Positions 1 through 9,811 of a DNA stretch of 64,000 nucleotides are shown here, one piece after another; position 1 is the stretch's first letter, and each line of letters starts with the position of its first letter. Source of the DNA: Prorocentrum cordatum (Eukaryota; Sar; Dinophyceae; Prorocentrales; Prorocentraceae); the NCBI GenBank assembly GCA_963575745.1, contig CAUYUJ010021170.1, positions 1,348,801-1,412,800 on the forward strand. The letters run 5' to 3'. The notes below the pieces were generated by a model. That model did not search any database. It saw only the letters and a list, made by a program, of their open reading frames with translations, and was not told where the DNA came from. The position numbers and the translations under genes are program-made.

Positions 1-499
1 GTTCAGTCATTTTGGTAAATGTTTGAAGCTTCGGGCCCCAATCACTAACCAGCTTTGAAGGCGGCCGGGGGGCGGAGCTGGACGGGGCACCAGAAAATCG
101 ACCAAGAGGGGGGGACCAGGCCAAATCCTCTCAGATCGGTCCCCGAACCCTTGTTGGGACCCATCTGGTGCAAGAGTTCACCCCGGATGCGTCTTTCGCT
201 GTCCCGCGGGACCCGAAAACGGCTCCTGGAGACCGAACAAAGGCAAGAGAAAGACAAAGCAACAAGCAAACAAAACCTTCCCGAAACCCGAACCTCGAAC
301 CTCGCCCACCCCCTCCCTGCTCGACGAACAACCAGTGCCAAGCTGCACCTCAGGCCCCCAACCGGCTCCAAAACCGGCTCCCCGTACCCTGGGTCCTGGC
401 TATTTCTCTCTGTTTGCCCTGAAGCACTGGCGAAAACTAGGGGCAAACATTCAGGTAGGCAGCGGAGTGTTCACTGAATGCTCACCCAGGATCCTGGCT
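1..499. other. GC-rich DNA without a recognisable gene
   Basis: No convincing coding frame, RNA gene or repeat array is visible. The segment about 446-495 resembles 683-730 as a diverged direct repeat (both contain a CAGG-AGGCAG core followed by CACCGAATGC or CACTGAATGC), so part of it belongs to the repeat structure that continues to the right. Short open frames exist on both strands but have arbitrary, Arg/Pro-rich compositions typical of GC-rich noncoding DNA. Confidence 0.6.
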
Positions 500-1649
500 A
501 CCCTGAGATCCGACGTTGCGAGAAAATTGCCGCATCGTCGTTTTGTCTGCGACACGCTGCGTCATTTTCGTCTTGCGTCATGCTTCAAGCCGGATCGATA
601 TGTAAGGGCCCCGGGGCCTGAAGCGCGGCGAAAGCGCCCGTTGTGAAAAGCTTGCAACGCCAGGACCTCAGGCCTACAGGGGCAGACATCCAGGCAGGCA
701 GTGGATTGCTCACCGAATGCCATACCCGGGGTCCCAGACCCCCGACGTCGTGCCCCCCAGAGGTCTGGACCTCTTCCCCGGGACTGGCTCCTCGTCCCGA
801 GTCGTTTCTGACAGCCCCAAGGCCGGCAGGGCCCCTCGGAGGCCGAAGCGAGCGAAAGCCCCCCGTCCTGATTTCTGTCACCCGTGGGATCGCGAACATC
901 TGTGCTACCGCGCCCCCATACCCAGACCACGAGGGCACCGACTCTGGGGGAGAACCTCTCCTGGGTCGTGTCTCGACCAGGACCTCGAGGCGGAGCCGGC
1001 CATGGCGACAAGGAAGAACGGCAGCGGCACGTGCACTGGTACGTGATCCTCCTCCTCTTCCGCCACTTCCTTTTCCTGTGTCCCCCCTGATGTATGATAG
1101 CGGACCAGTGGTAGCGTGCCCGGGATGACAATCGATGACACCTCACATCCAGCAGTGCCACTACATGCATCCTCTTCCGCCTCCTCCTCGTCCTCCTCCG
1201 GAACACGCGTGGATGTGATCAGCCCGCCGCCCGCGCCGTACCCGATGGCAGCGCAGCCGCCGGCTCGGGGGGGCGGGAGGCCCCTCTGGCGAGCGCGCGC
1301 GGCGCCGGGCTGCCCCGAGGCTCGTGCGGTGGTCTTTCGGCGCGGGCCCCGCGGGGACCACTGAGGGCGGGCACACCTGCGAGGGACGGCCGGAGAGGCG
1401 CCCGCGCGGCGATGTCCGGCCGGCGGGGCGGCAGGGGGGAGGCAGGATTGTTCCAATGTTCGGCCACACGGCCCTGACCTTCCCTGATATCCTGGCGTTG
1501 CAGTTCCTCCACCACGGGTGTTTTCGCACCGTTTCGGGCCCTGGGACTCCCACAGAGATCGATCCAGCTCGAAAAATGACGCAGCAAGATGGGTTCCGTC
1601 GATAATTTTGGCGATGTGGCAATTTTCTCGCATCGTCGGGTCTCAGGGT
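500..1649. repeat. Long imperfect inverted repeat, possible foldback element
   Basis: The left arm (about 500-668) and the reverse complement of the right arm (about 1484-1649) align over their whole length at roughly 70 percent identity by eye. The outer ends are best conserved (CCTGAGA-CCGACG-TGCGAGA then AAATTGCC) and the inner ends share GCAACGCCAGGA-TCAGG. The 0.8-kb centre is very GC-rich and holds no recognisable gene. The form fits a foldback or decayed non-autonomous DNA transposon, but an inverted segmental duplication is equally possible. No clear target-site duplication was found. Confidence 0.5.
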
Positions 1650-2110
1650 CAAGACCCTGTTCTTCCAGAGCACTAAAAATAGCCCTCCAGAAATGGAGAC
1701 CTCTCTGGACTGCCTAGGAAACCTCGACGGGAGTTCAGATGTCGAGGTCATGGTGCTCTTCTTTTGGCCCTCGTGAAAGGTCAGGCTATATCCTAGAGCA
1801 GCGCAGCCGCCAGCTCGGGAGGCCCTCGGCGAGAGAGCGGCGCAGGGCCCGCGGGCGTCTGCGAGCCGGCTGGAGGGAGGCCCGGCGGAGTCGTGGTGGG
1901 CGGTGGGGGCCGGTCGGGAGGGTCTCAGGTGGTGGACTGGGCCCCCGCAGGTTCGGAAGGGAGGGGGGGAGAGAAGGGGGAGGAGGACAACCTGGGTGCG
2001 CTCGCGTCATATCTGACGTCCTACCCCTCCCTCCCATCCCACCATGGCGTAGATCTCCTCTCCATTCGCACAGTCGGATGTCGAGCAGGGCAATGATCCC
2101 GGGAAGGTAC
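1650..2110. other. GC-rich intergenic DNA, nothing recognised
   Basis: There is no gene-like frame with recognisable motifs. The stretch 1800-2000 is G-rich (repeated GGGAGG and GGCGG) and may form secondary structure, but no defined repeat unit is visible. Confidence 0.5.
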
Positions 2111-2111
2111 G

Positions 2112-2290
2112 CGATGCACCGTAGAACACGGCATAGCCTGTCGTAGAAGAGCACTGCAGAGCGTAGCATGTCATAGCATGGCGTGGCATTTCGTAGTGAA
2201 GCATTGCATCACAAAACATTGCAAAGCAGAGCATAGCATCGCACAGCGACTCAGAACACAACGCCGCGCTGCATGTCATGGCATGGCACC
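2112..2290 (+). repeat. Degenerate GCATAGCAT-type short tandem repeat
   Basis: About 180 bp made of imperfect 9-10-mers of the form GCATAGCAT, GCATTGCAT or TCATAGCATG. The irregular period and point changes suggest an old minisatellite. Its texture resembles the TGTGCTGTGCTG part of the 431-bp monomers in the right half of the window, but I could not align the two as homologous. Confidence 0.55.
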
Positions 2291-2620
2291 GGGCTCCTTG
2301 GAGGGTAAGGTGATCGACTTCGGGAGGTCTGAAGGTCTGAAAACCACGGATCCATGTTTATTTCCCTGGGCTCCCCAGGAAGCTCCCCACGAGGCGGGGC
2401 CGATGGAGAGAACCCGCTGGCTCTGCTTTCAACATCGCCTTCTCAAGTAGAAACGGGCTCCCGCCTGATACTTCCTCATAACGACGACGCCCCAAAATGG
2501 TGGGTGGCCTTCTGCGTCCACAAAAACCAACGGATTGGCACAAAATGTGCAACCACTTCCGATGTTTTTTCGGGGGACATTTTTTACATGTGGGTCTATT
2601 TGAAAGGACGGGAAACGTCC
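2291..2620. other. Unique-looking DNA, nothing recognised
   Basis: Mixed-composition sequence without a supported gene, repeat or RNA. Short frames on both strands show no family motif. Confidence 0.5.
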
Positions 2621-2813
2621 GCGCTGCAGCGGTACCACGATTTGGAACGACCAGAATTCAGAACGAGCGGAAGCACGGAAATGAGACCAGCGCTGCAGCG
2701 GGAGAACGATTCAGAACGAGCGGAAGCGCGGAAATGAGGCCAGCTCTGCTGCGGGGGCTCGAATCGGAACGAGCGGAAACCTGAATATAAGGCCAGCGCT
2801 TTAGCGGGAGCAG
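2621..2813 (+). repeat. Tandem repeat, about 53-bp unit, about 3.5 copies
   Basis: Units begin with GCGCTGCAGCGG or variants (GCTCTGCTGCGG, GCGCTTTAGCGG), contain GAACGAGCGGAA in the middle and end with AAATGAG(A/G)CCA. The first unit is longer because a GAATTCAGAACGAG segment is partly duplicated. It is probably a noncoding minisatellite. Confidence 0.75.
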
Positions 2814-2929
2814 CATTTTTGTCAAACACAAGGCGATAACCCATTTCCCGGGAATCTTGTGTAAAAGCGAAGGGGGCCGGATATCTTCCCGACGTCATCA
2901 GGGGAGAGAGAAGAGTAGTACTCATATTG

Positions 2930-3180
2930 CCTAACTGGGGAAGAAGGAATGGGAGGAGGAGGAGAAAGAAGAAGAAGAAGAAAAATAGTAAGTAAAAGTG
3001 GCAGAGGAGGAGAAGGCGGAAAAAGGAGGAGGAGGAGAAGGATGACAAAGTAGGAGGAGAAGTAGGACGAGGAGGAAGAGATGACAGATGAGAAGGAGGC
3101 GAAGAAGGATGACTGAGGAGAAGAAGGATGACAGAGAAGGAGAACGGATAAGGCGGAGAAGGAAAGCAAATGGAGGAGGG
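2930..3180 (+). repeat. Purine-rich GAAGGAGGAG tract
   Basis: About 250 bp of almost pure purine on the plus strand, made of degenerate GGA/GAA triplets. With the pyrimidine tract at 3379-3510 it forms two opposite-strand homopurine blocks about 200 bp apart. The frames through it (poly Arg/Glu/Lys or Ser/Leu/Phe) are by-products of the repeat. Confidence 0.7.
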
Positions 3181-3378
3181 CAGCCGACCGAGCAGGGTCG
3201 CCCCTGGCGTGGCCCTGTGGCCCCCCGGGCAGATCGGACGCTTGTAGGCAGGCGCCCTGCGCAAGAGCGCCGCAGCCTGCCTCGCACGAAATCCACCGGA
3301 GCCGGGCCAGAGGAGAAGGAGGACGCGGGTGTAGGAGCCAGAGTAAACCCAGCATGCACCAATGATGCTGCAACGCAC

Positions 3379-3510
3379 CTCCCGTCCCTCCCTCCCTCCC
3401 TCCTCCCCTCCCTCCCTCCCTCCCTCCCTCCCTCCCTCCCTGCCTCCTCCCTCCTCCCTCCCTCCCTCCTCCCTCCTCCCTCCTCCCTCCTCCCTCCTCA
3501 ACATCCTCCT
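3379..3510 (+). repeat. Pyrimidine microsatellite (CCCT)n then (CCTCCTC)n
   Basis: An uninterrupted CCCTCCCTCCCT stretch changes into CCTCCTCCCT repeats. It has the mirror symmetry typical of triplex-forming tracts. It is noncoding. Confidence 0.85.
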
Positions 3511-3840
3511 CCTCCTCATGAGTCCTCACAGGTAGCCCTGCTCACCGCGGGAAGCACCTCCCTCGATCGACGAGCACCCGTGGGCCTGCCATGCGGGCGA
3601 GATCCCGTTCTGTAAGGATCCACCACGTATCGCTACAGGCATAAGTCAGGTGGACATACGAGCCAAAGAGGTCAACGGGAACTCTGCTCTGATAACGATA
3701 TGCCCGCAATCCGTGCAAGCGTTGCACACGATGGCAAAGTATCTTCAAACACAGAACAGAATCTCAAGCGAACGACCATGAAGTAACGAGAGAGACCCTC
3801 GATCCGAATACACGTTGTGGAGTGTGTGAACCTCAAACCA
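3511..3840. other. Nothing recognised
   Basis: Mixed-composition DNA between the pyrimidine tract and the diverged 82-bp repeats. I see no gene, RNA or repeat unit that can be supported. Confidence 0.5.
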
Positions 3841-3842
3841 TA

Positions 3843-4085
3843 GCATGTGGAAGGGACTCAGCGAGGGCCCCACTCTTGAAAGCAAGGAGCCGCCCCTCAA
3901 CCATGGAGCTCCTAAGATATTCAAGACGTGCGTGCGCAGCGACACAGCGAGAGCCCCACTGTGCAAGCGAATCACCCTCCATCTGTGTAGCTCTTGTTTT
4001 TGGTCCAGAAGAGCGCCCACGGCGCCGAGAGGAGAGCCTCATCTTGAACACGAAGCTGTGCTCCGTTCGTGCAGCTGCCAAAGAT
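3843..4085 (+). repeat. Three diverged copies of an 82-bp repeat family
   Basis: Three imperfect units of about 82 bp contain GCGAG(A/G)GCC-CACT then CTTGAA-GCAAG then CCTCCATCTGTGTAGCTCTTG in the best copy. The same unit occurs in a much more regular array at 58,040-58,365 (GCGAGAGCC, TTGAAAACGACC, CTCCATCTGTGAAGCTGTTG) and in the opposite orientation at 36,190-36,420. This is the oldest-looking of the three loci. Confidence 0.5.
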
Positions 4086-4199
4086 TGCAGGCCTCAAACT
4101 CATGACTTCTAAAGGAGTCTCAGGCAGAACGCCCCGACGACAACCCTGGTTGTGCGACAGGGAGGAGGCATGCATGACAGAGGGAGGATGGCGGAGGAG

Positions 4200-4366
4200 G
4201 AAGCAGGAGAAGGAGAAAGGCCTCCCCCTGGTCTTTGTCCATCGGTCCGAAGCGCTGCTTGGCCAACTGCGTTCGCAGCGCATCGACCTGCCACTGGAGT
4301 TCGGCCTTCTCCACTACCAGCTGGTCCACCGTGACGCGAAGCTCCTTGTCGTGGGCGTTCGAGAGC
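4200..4366 (-). CDS. Candidate coiled-coil exon of an unidentified gene
   Basis: Reading leftward on the minus strand, a good 3' splice site (pyrimidine tract TATTTTCTACAG ending at 4367) is followed by a frame with a clean heptad pattern: the stretch KELRVTVDQLVVEK and then AELQWQVDALRTQLAKQ has Leu/Val at a/d positions over about 28 residues. A GTGAGT donor-like sequence lies upstream at 4554, which would give a 188-bp intron. I could not prove phase compatibility or find the other exons, and the 3' end of the exon is a guess. The segment could be part of a coiled-coil protein, a pseudogene fragment or chance. No family is recognised. Confidence 0.25.
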
Positions 4367-5264
4367 CTGTAGAAAATACATATACCATGAACATGTGCTT
4401 TCGGAGGGCCGACGGATTGCATGGGTCAGCGCTGGACCCCCGCCACACACCCCTGGCGGCGCCTCCAACGCCGCTCCCAGCACGGGCCGCGCGGTGGGGA
4501 ACGTGTCTGGGGTCGCGCCGACCTCCGAAAGCTCATGTCGATCCTCAAACTCACGTTGATTCTCCACAAACAACGCGCGCGCGCTACGGACTTCTTCTCG
4601 CCGCTGACAGGAGTGGGTGGGCTCCGCCGGCGGTCGCCCCGTCACCGCCTGAGGCCGCCCCGTGGCCGCCCAGGGTGCCTGTTGGGCTCTCCGGGTTCTC
4701 GCCCAGCCCGGCCCTGGCCCCTTCCCGCCCCCGGTCCCGGACCCGGCCCCGCCGCCCCGCCCCGCCCCAAGCCCACACCTGTCCACCTCGAACTGCGCCT
4801 CGCGCCCAGGTTGGAGTGAGACTCGGGGGCCGCCCGGTGTGCCGGCCGTGTGTTTTCCGTGCCTGCGTGCGGTGGCTGCCCGCGGCCGCCTCGCGGCCAC
4901 CCCGTGCGCCGGCTGGCGTTCTCGGGCAGCTCCGCACGGCCGGGCGCCCGTGCCGCCCCGGGGCGCACCGTGAGGCGGGCACAGCCTGCGCCACCCGAGC
5001 TGCCCCGCGCCGGCTGCACCACGCGAGGCCCCCTTCGGAGAGGGATCCGCGGGTCCCCCTGGGGGCCAGCAGGCTGCGAGGGCCAGGCCAGGCCGCCCTG
5101 CTCCCTGCACCAGTGCCAGCTCGCAGATCAAGACCACAGATGTGCGGTAGTTTCGAACTCTAGCGTTGTCATGATGGAAGTCCGCGCGAAGGGGGGGGGG
5201 CAGAAGGAACCCTGTTCCCCCCTCCTCTGGGGGTGCTCCGACGTGTTTCGGGCACCCTGGGACA
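4367..5264. other. Very GC-rich DNA; possible upstream exons not resolvable
   Basis: 4600-5100 is extremely GC-rich and open in several frames with Arg/Pro/Ala-rich translations, which is expected by chance at this composition. No domain was recognised. If the coiled-coil exon on its left is real, its upstream exons should lie here on the minus strand, for example ending at the GTGAGT at 4554. Confidence 0.4.
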
Positions 5265-6005
5265 CCAAAAGGAACAATAGTTTCGCGCCCCAGAGGCCAA
5301 CCCCTTGTAAATGACGTCACGCTCGCGCTCCCGAGGCCACCCCTTCAAAATCGACAGGTCCCGACGCCACAACCCCTTGTAAAGTACAACGCAGTGGCGC
5401 CCCCGAGGCCACCATTCCCCGTACGCTGAAACACGCTCGCGCTCCTGAAGCCAGGGCCCCTTTTCAAATTACGACGAGTGTGCGTCCCCGAGGCCACGGT
5501 CCCACCCCATGGAGGTTGCCATCAGCGTCAGTAGTTCTCCACGGCAGAAGCAGCGTACTTCTGTTTGTGATGCGTGCTCGGGGGGGCGCTGTTCGGTTCC
5601 GCCGTCATTTCCCAAGAATTCAGGGACACGTAAAATGCAGCAGGGTCGCGCCCCTGAGGCCACAATCCCTTTCAAATTACAACGAGCTTATTACGTCCCT
5701 GAGGTAACAGTCCAAGTACGTTGCAACAGGTTAGCGTTCCCGACACAACAACCATGCAAATTACAACGCGCTCGCGCTCCCGATGCAACAACCCCTTGTA
5801 AAATACTACGGGTCCGCGCTCCCGAGGCAACAACTCTTGTCAAAGTAGTACGGGTTCGCGCTCACGAGGCTGCAAGCATTCGTACGTAAACCACAGCGCG
5901 CTCACGTTGCCGAAGCAACAACCCCATGTAAGTCACAGAGCGATGGCGCTAGCGAGGCCATAATCACTTGTAGTAAAGTTCTACACACTCGCACTCCCCA
6001 TGCTA
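5265..6005 (+). repeat. Degenerate tandem repeat, about 44-bp unit with CCCTTGTAAA
   Basis: Roughly fifteen imperfect units of the form GCGCTCGCGCTCCCGAGGC, then CAACAACCCCTTGTAAA, then (T/G)TACAAC. The CTCCCGAGGCCAC and CCTTGTAAA motifs recur about every 40-60 bp, in places interrupted by unrelated sequence (5500-5640). The same motif pair recurs as CTCCCAGGGCCAC plus ATCCCTCGTAAA at 53,690-53,765 and 56,649-56,730, and CCCTTGTAAAT heads the 290-bp repeat at 33,277. Confidence 0.6.
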
Positions 6006-6225
6006 TGAACCCACCCCACGGAGGCCGCCCAAAAGCACCACCCCGTCTTCAGAGCAGACAGGTGCCACGTTCTCAATTTGGATATGTGTTCGGGGGTGAG
6101 GTGTTTTGCCCGCCCCCCAGTTCTTAAGAATTCGGCTCTGGATCCGAGGCCCCGCATCAATAACATTGGCTATGATAGAGGGCAAGCTCCCGTAGTACGC
6201 TCCCGAGGCCACACGCTCTGATTAG

Positions 6226-6352
6226 ATTCGCGCAGCCAGCCAGCCAGCAAACATCCCCAAACAACTGCCAACCATCAAGCTAGACAAGCCCGTCAGCCGA
6301 GTTACCAGACAGCCAGCCGACAAGAGAAAACCAACCAACCTACCGATCAAGC
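6226..6352 (+). repeat. Degenerate CAGC/CCAA tetranucleotide tract
   Basis: Consists of AGCCAGCCAGCCAGC followed by imperfect CCAAC, CAGCC and ACCAACC repeats. Noncoding. Confidence 0.6.
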
Positions 6353-6484
6353 GTGGTCACGCAAGCAATATGAAGGGGGCTGGCGGCAGAGAGTAAAGCC
6401 TTTCAGATATCTGCCACTGTGCAGGGGGCACCCACGCTGGTACAAGAGGTCCTCGAGATGGCCAGGAGCGCTTCAAGACGGCCT

Positions 6485-6650
6485 TCGGAGCCCTTCCCCT
6501 AAGTCGTGCCCCCCAAGACATTCATTCCATACGACCGAGGCCCCCGAGGCTTCCCCAAGAGGCTCCAAGAAGGCTCCGCGAGGCCCCAAGAAGCTCCAAG
6601 AGGCCCCCACAATGCCTCCGAGGAGCCCCCAAAAGGCAGCACAGGAAGCC
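6485..6650 (+). repeat. 12-mer array, CCAAGAGGCTCC type
   Basis: Tandem, slightly irregular 11-13-mers such as CCCAAGAGGCTC and AGGCCCCAAGAAGCTCC. It is the first of at least nine blocks of this family in the window (others at 21.4, 25.4-26.0, 28.1-28.7, 29.9-30.5, 32.1-32.4, 37.1-37.7, 37.9-38.3 and 42.4 kb), in both orientations. Confidence 0.7.
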
Positions 6651-6757
6651 AAACTCAGCCTGGCGAAGGACCCAACCAGATGCAGCTGCGAGTATCGCAG
6701 GATATGCCACTCTCTCGTAAGTAGAGCGCCACGAAAGGGATGGAGCACGGGGCAACG

Positions 6758-8700
6758 CGGATGGGAGCCCCGAAACGTGCGTGGGGTGTGCCGAAGTGAG
6801 CGGGGGACACATGCGGGCGCTGCCACTGGGGTCTTCGTCCAGAGCTCCCTATGGGGCCACGAAGGGTGTGAGGTGAGGGGCGTGACAAAATCGCCTGAGG
6901 CCGCCATACGAACCCTGCATCTGAGGCCTTCTGCAGAGCTCCGTATTGTGCCACGATCCTCGAGAGGGGTGCGCCAAAATCGCCCGAGGCCGCCATGCGA
7001 ACCCTATCACTGAGGCCTTCGGTGGAGCTCCCTATGGGGCCACGGTCCTCATGAGGGGTGTGCTGACATCGCCCGAGCCCGCCATGCGAACCCTGCCACT
7101 GGGGCCTTCGGTGGAGCTCCCTATGGGGCCAAGATCCTTGTGAGAGGTGCGCCGAGATGGCCCGAGGCCGCCATGCGAACTCTGCCACTGGGGCCGCCTT
7201 CGGTGGAGCTCCCTCTGGGGCCGCGATCCTCGTGAGGGGTGTACCGAAATCGCCCTAGGCCGCCATGCGAACCCTGCCACTGGGGCCTTCGGTGGAGCTC
7301 CCTATGGGGCCACGATCCTCGTGAGGGGTGTGACGAGATGGCCCGAGGCCGCCATGCGAATCCTGCCGCTGGGGCCTTCTTTGGAGCTCCCAATTCGGGC
7401 CACGATCCTTGTGACGGGTGCGCCGAGATGGCCCGAGGCCGTCATGCGAACCCTGCCAAGGTTTTTTTCGGCGGAGCTCCCTGTGGGGCAAGGATGCTCG
7501 TGAGGGGTGTGCCAAAATCGCCCGAGGCCGCCATACTATTCCTGCCACTGGAGCCTTCGGTGGAGCTCCCGATGGGGCCGCGATCCTCGTAAGGGGTGTG
7601 ACGAGATGGCCTGGGGCCGACATGCGAGCCATGCAACTGGGGCCTGCTGCGGACCTCCTTATGACGCCGCGATCCTCGTGAGGGGTGTGCCAAACTCGCC
7701 CCGGGCCGGCGAGAGCTTCCTATGGGGCCACGGTCCTCATGAGGGGTGTGCCGAAATCGCCCGAGCCCGCCATGCGAACCCTGCCACTGGGGCCTTCAGT
7801 GGAGCCCCTTATGGGGCCACGATCCTCGTGACGGGTGCGCCGAGATGGCCCAAGGCGGGCATGCGAACCCTGCCACTGGAGCCTTCGGTGGAGCTCCTTT
7901 TTGGGCCACGATCCTCGTGAGGGGTGTGCCGAGATGGCCCGAGGCCGCCATGCGAACCCTGCTACTAGAGCATTCGGTGGAACCCCCTTCGGGGCCACGA
8001 TCCTCGTGAGGTGTGTGCTGCAATCGCGTGAGTCCGCCATACGACTCCTGCCACTGGAGCCTTCGGTCGAGCTCCCTTGGGGCCACGATCCTCGTGAGAG
8101 GTGTGAGGAGATGGCCTGGGCCGACATACAAACCATGCCACTGGGGCCTTCTGCGGAGCTCCCTAAGGACGCCACGATCCTCGTGACGGTGTGCCAAAGT
8201 CGCCCCGGGCCGGCATGCGAACCCTGCCGCTGGGGCCTTCGGCGGGGCTTCCTATTGGGCCACGATCCTCGTGAGGGGTGCGTCGAAATCGCCCGAGCCC
8301 GCCATGCGAACCCTGCCACTGGGGCCTTTGGTGGAGCCCCTTTATGGGGCCACGATCCTCGTAACGGGTGTGCTGAAATCGCCAGAGGCCGCCATACGAA
8401 CCCTGCTACTGGGGCCTTCGGTGGAGCTCCCTTTTGGGCCACGATCCTCGTGACGGGTGCGCCGAGATGGCCCGAGGCCGCCAGACGAACCCTGGTTCTG
8501 CTGCCTCTGGTGGAGCCCCCTTCGGGGCCACGATCCTCGTGAGAGGTGTGCCAGAATGGCCAGAGGCCGCCAGGCGAACCCTGCCACTGGAGCCTTCGGT
8601 GGAGCTCCTTTTGGGGGCCACGATCCTCGTGAGGGGCGTGCTGCAATCGCCGCTGGGGCCCTTCGGTGGAGCTCCCCCTTTCGGGCCACGGTCCTCGCGA
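6758..8700 (+). repeat. 91-bp satellite array A, about 21 units
   Basis: Each unit carries GGGGCCACGATCCTCGTGAG, then GGGTGTGCCGAGATGGC, CCGAGGCCGCCATGCGAACC, CTGCCACTGGGGCC and TTCGGTGGAGCTCCCTATG. Neighbouring units are about 90 bp apart (for example GGGCCACGATCC at 7306 and 7397) and differ at 5-20 percent. The first unit is a different subtype (CGAAACGTG and GCGGGGGACACATGCGGGC) that dominates the second array at 42.55 kb. Because 91 is not a multiple of three, each unit is read in a different frame from the previous one, and all six frames are mostly open. Protein coding is therefore unlikely despite long open frames. Confidence 0.9.
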
Positions 8701-8754
8701 GGGGCCCGCGCCTGCCCGAGCCACCGGCCCGCACGGAAACGCCCGCGCAGCCGA

Positions 8755-8885
8755 GCGGACTCGGAAACGCGCTGGGGAGTGCCCGTCAGCAGGCGCCATC
8801 GCGGCCGCATCAGTGGTGCTCAGCAAGCGGACTCTGAAACGCGCTCAGCAAGCGCCATCGCGGCCGCATCAGTGGTGCCAGACCA
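8755..8885 (+). repeat. Direct duplication, about 62 bp, with GCGGCCGC
   Basis: Two adjacent copies of GCGGACTC-GAAACGCGCT, then AGCAGGCGCCATC or AGCAAGCGCCATC, then GCGGCCGCATCAGTGGTG. The duplication leads directly into the CACCACATAG-family repeat. Confidence 0.7.
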
Positions 8886-9140
8886 GCTGGCCGCTCTGCG
8901 CGCGAGCTTGCGCGCGCCAGCGCGGCCGCAGAGATGCGCCAGCGAGCCAGCGCCAACCACATCTGCAAAATCGTGGCACGTGGGTGTTGCACAACAGGCT
9001 GCGTATGGGAAGGTGGGATGGTTGCGAGAGCACTGGAGTTGACAACTCACTACTTACAACAAACAGTTTGCACCACGTAGATTGCACCGAATAGTTTACA
9101 TCCTACAGGGTGCACCACATACATTGCACATCAAGAGTAC
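8870..9140 (+). repeat. CACCACATAG dispersed repeat, copy 1
   Basis: This segment aligns with the reverse complement of 30,835-31,130 over about 270 bp. Shared blocks include AGCTGGCCGCT, GCGCGCGAGC, AGCGCGGCCGCAGA, GGTGGGATGGTTGCG and the repeated TGCACCACGTAGATTGCAC. A third, partial copy is at 34,080-34,215. The AT-richer end holds several imperfect GTGCACCACAT-GATTGCA subrepeats. No coding frame. It is probably a short non-autonomous mobile element of unknown class. Confidence 0.65.
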
Positions 9141-9811
9141 ATAGCCCCATTATTTGGGGCACACGCTGGCAAACATTCATGGTTTTGCTGCATCGCCTCT
9201 TGAGGAGCTCGTGGAAGCTTTCCTCGCTGTCGCGCTTCTCCTCCGCCGTCAGGGGGTTGGAAAGTTTCCAGTCCCTGGGAAAGCAGCCGTACTCATCGTC
9301 GCCGATACTCGGAGGATGATGCACGACGGGAGCAGGAGGATCAGCATGCCAGGAGGGTGCCTATGGAGGCCGACCAAATAAGACTGGAGCAGATGGGGAC
9401 GGAGGATTGTACCGTGGCGCCGATGCAGCGGCGTTCCGTCGGCGATGTCGGAACTGAGTAAGTCGCAAACTGGAATACGCCGTGTTGCCGATGCATATCG
9501 CGGATACGGCGCGATCCTCCGGCCAGATCTACTCTGGCACACAATTTGAGATGCGCCGAGCCTTGGCGAGTTCCCCGTCTTGCCATGCCTCTCCAGTAGA
9601 TCGCAATCCAGAAGCGTCCGCTTCAGACTCGTGGACCGATGTGGGCCGTGAGCTGCGGTCCCGGTCAGTGCCAGCCCGGGACCGAGACGCGCTCGAGATG
9701 CCAGACGCGCTCGAGAATGAGCGCTTCGCGAGCATGCCGTCAGCTCAAGCGGATGGCTGGCGCGCAAGAGCCACCTACCTTGAGCCTGGAGAAGGCCGCA
9801 CAGCCCATTTA
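9141..9811. other. No gene recognised
   Basis: Mixed-composition DNA. Open frames exist on the minus strand but contain no family motif. 9640-9720 has a small duplication (ACGCGCTCGAGATGCCAG followed by ACGCGCTCGAGA). Confidence 0.5.

Noticed and set aside
6758-8700. Long open frames over the 91-bp satellite as a repeat protein
   Set aside because: The unit length is not divisible by three, so each unit is read in a new frame and no repeated peptide results. All six frames are about equally open.
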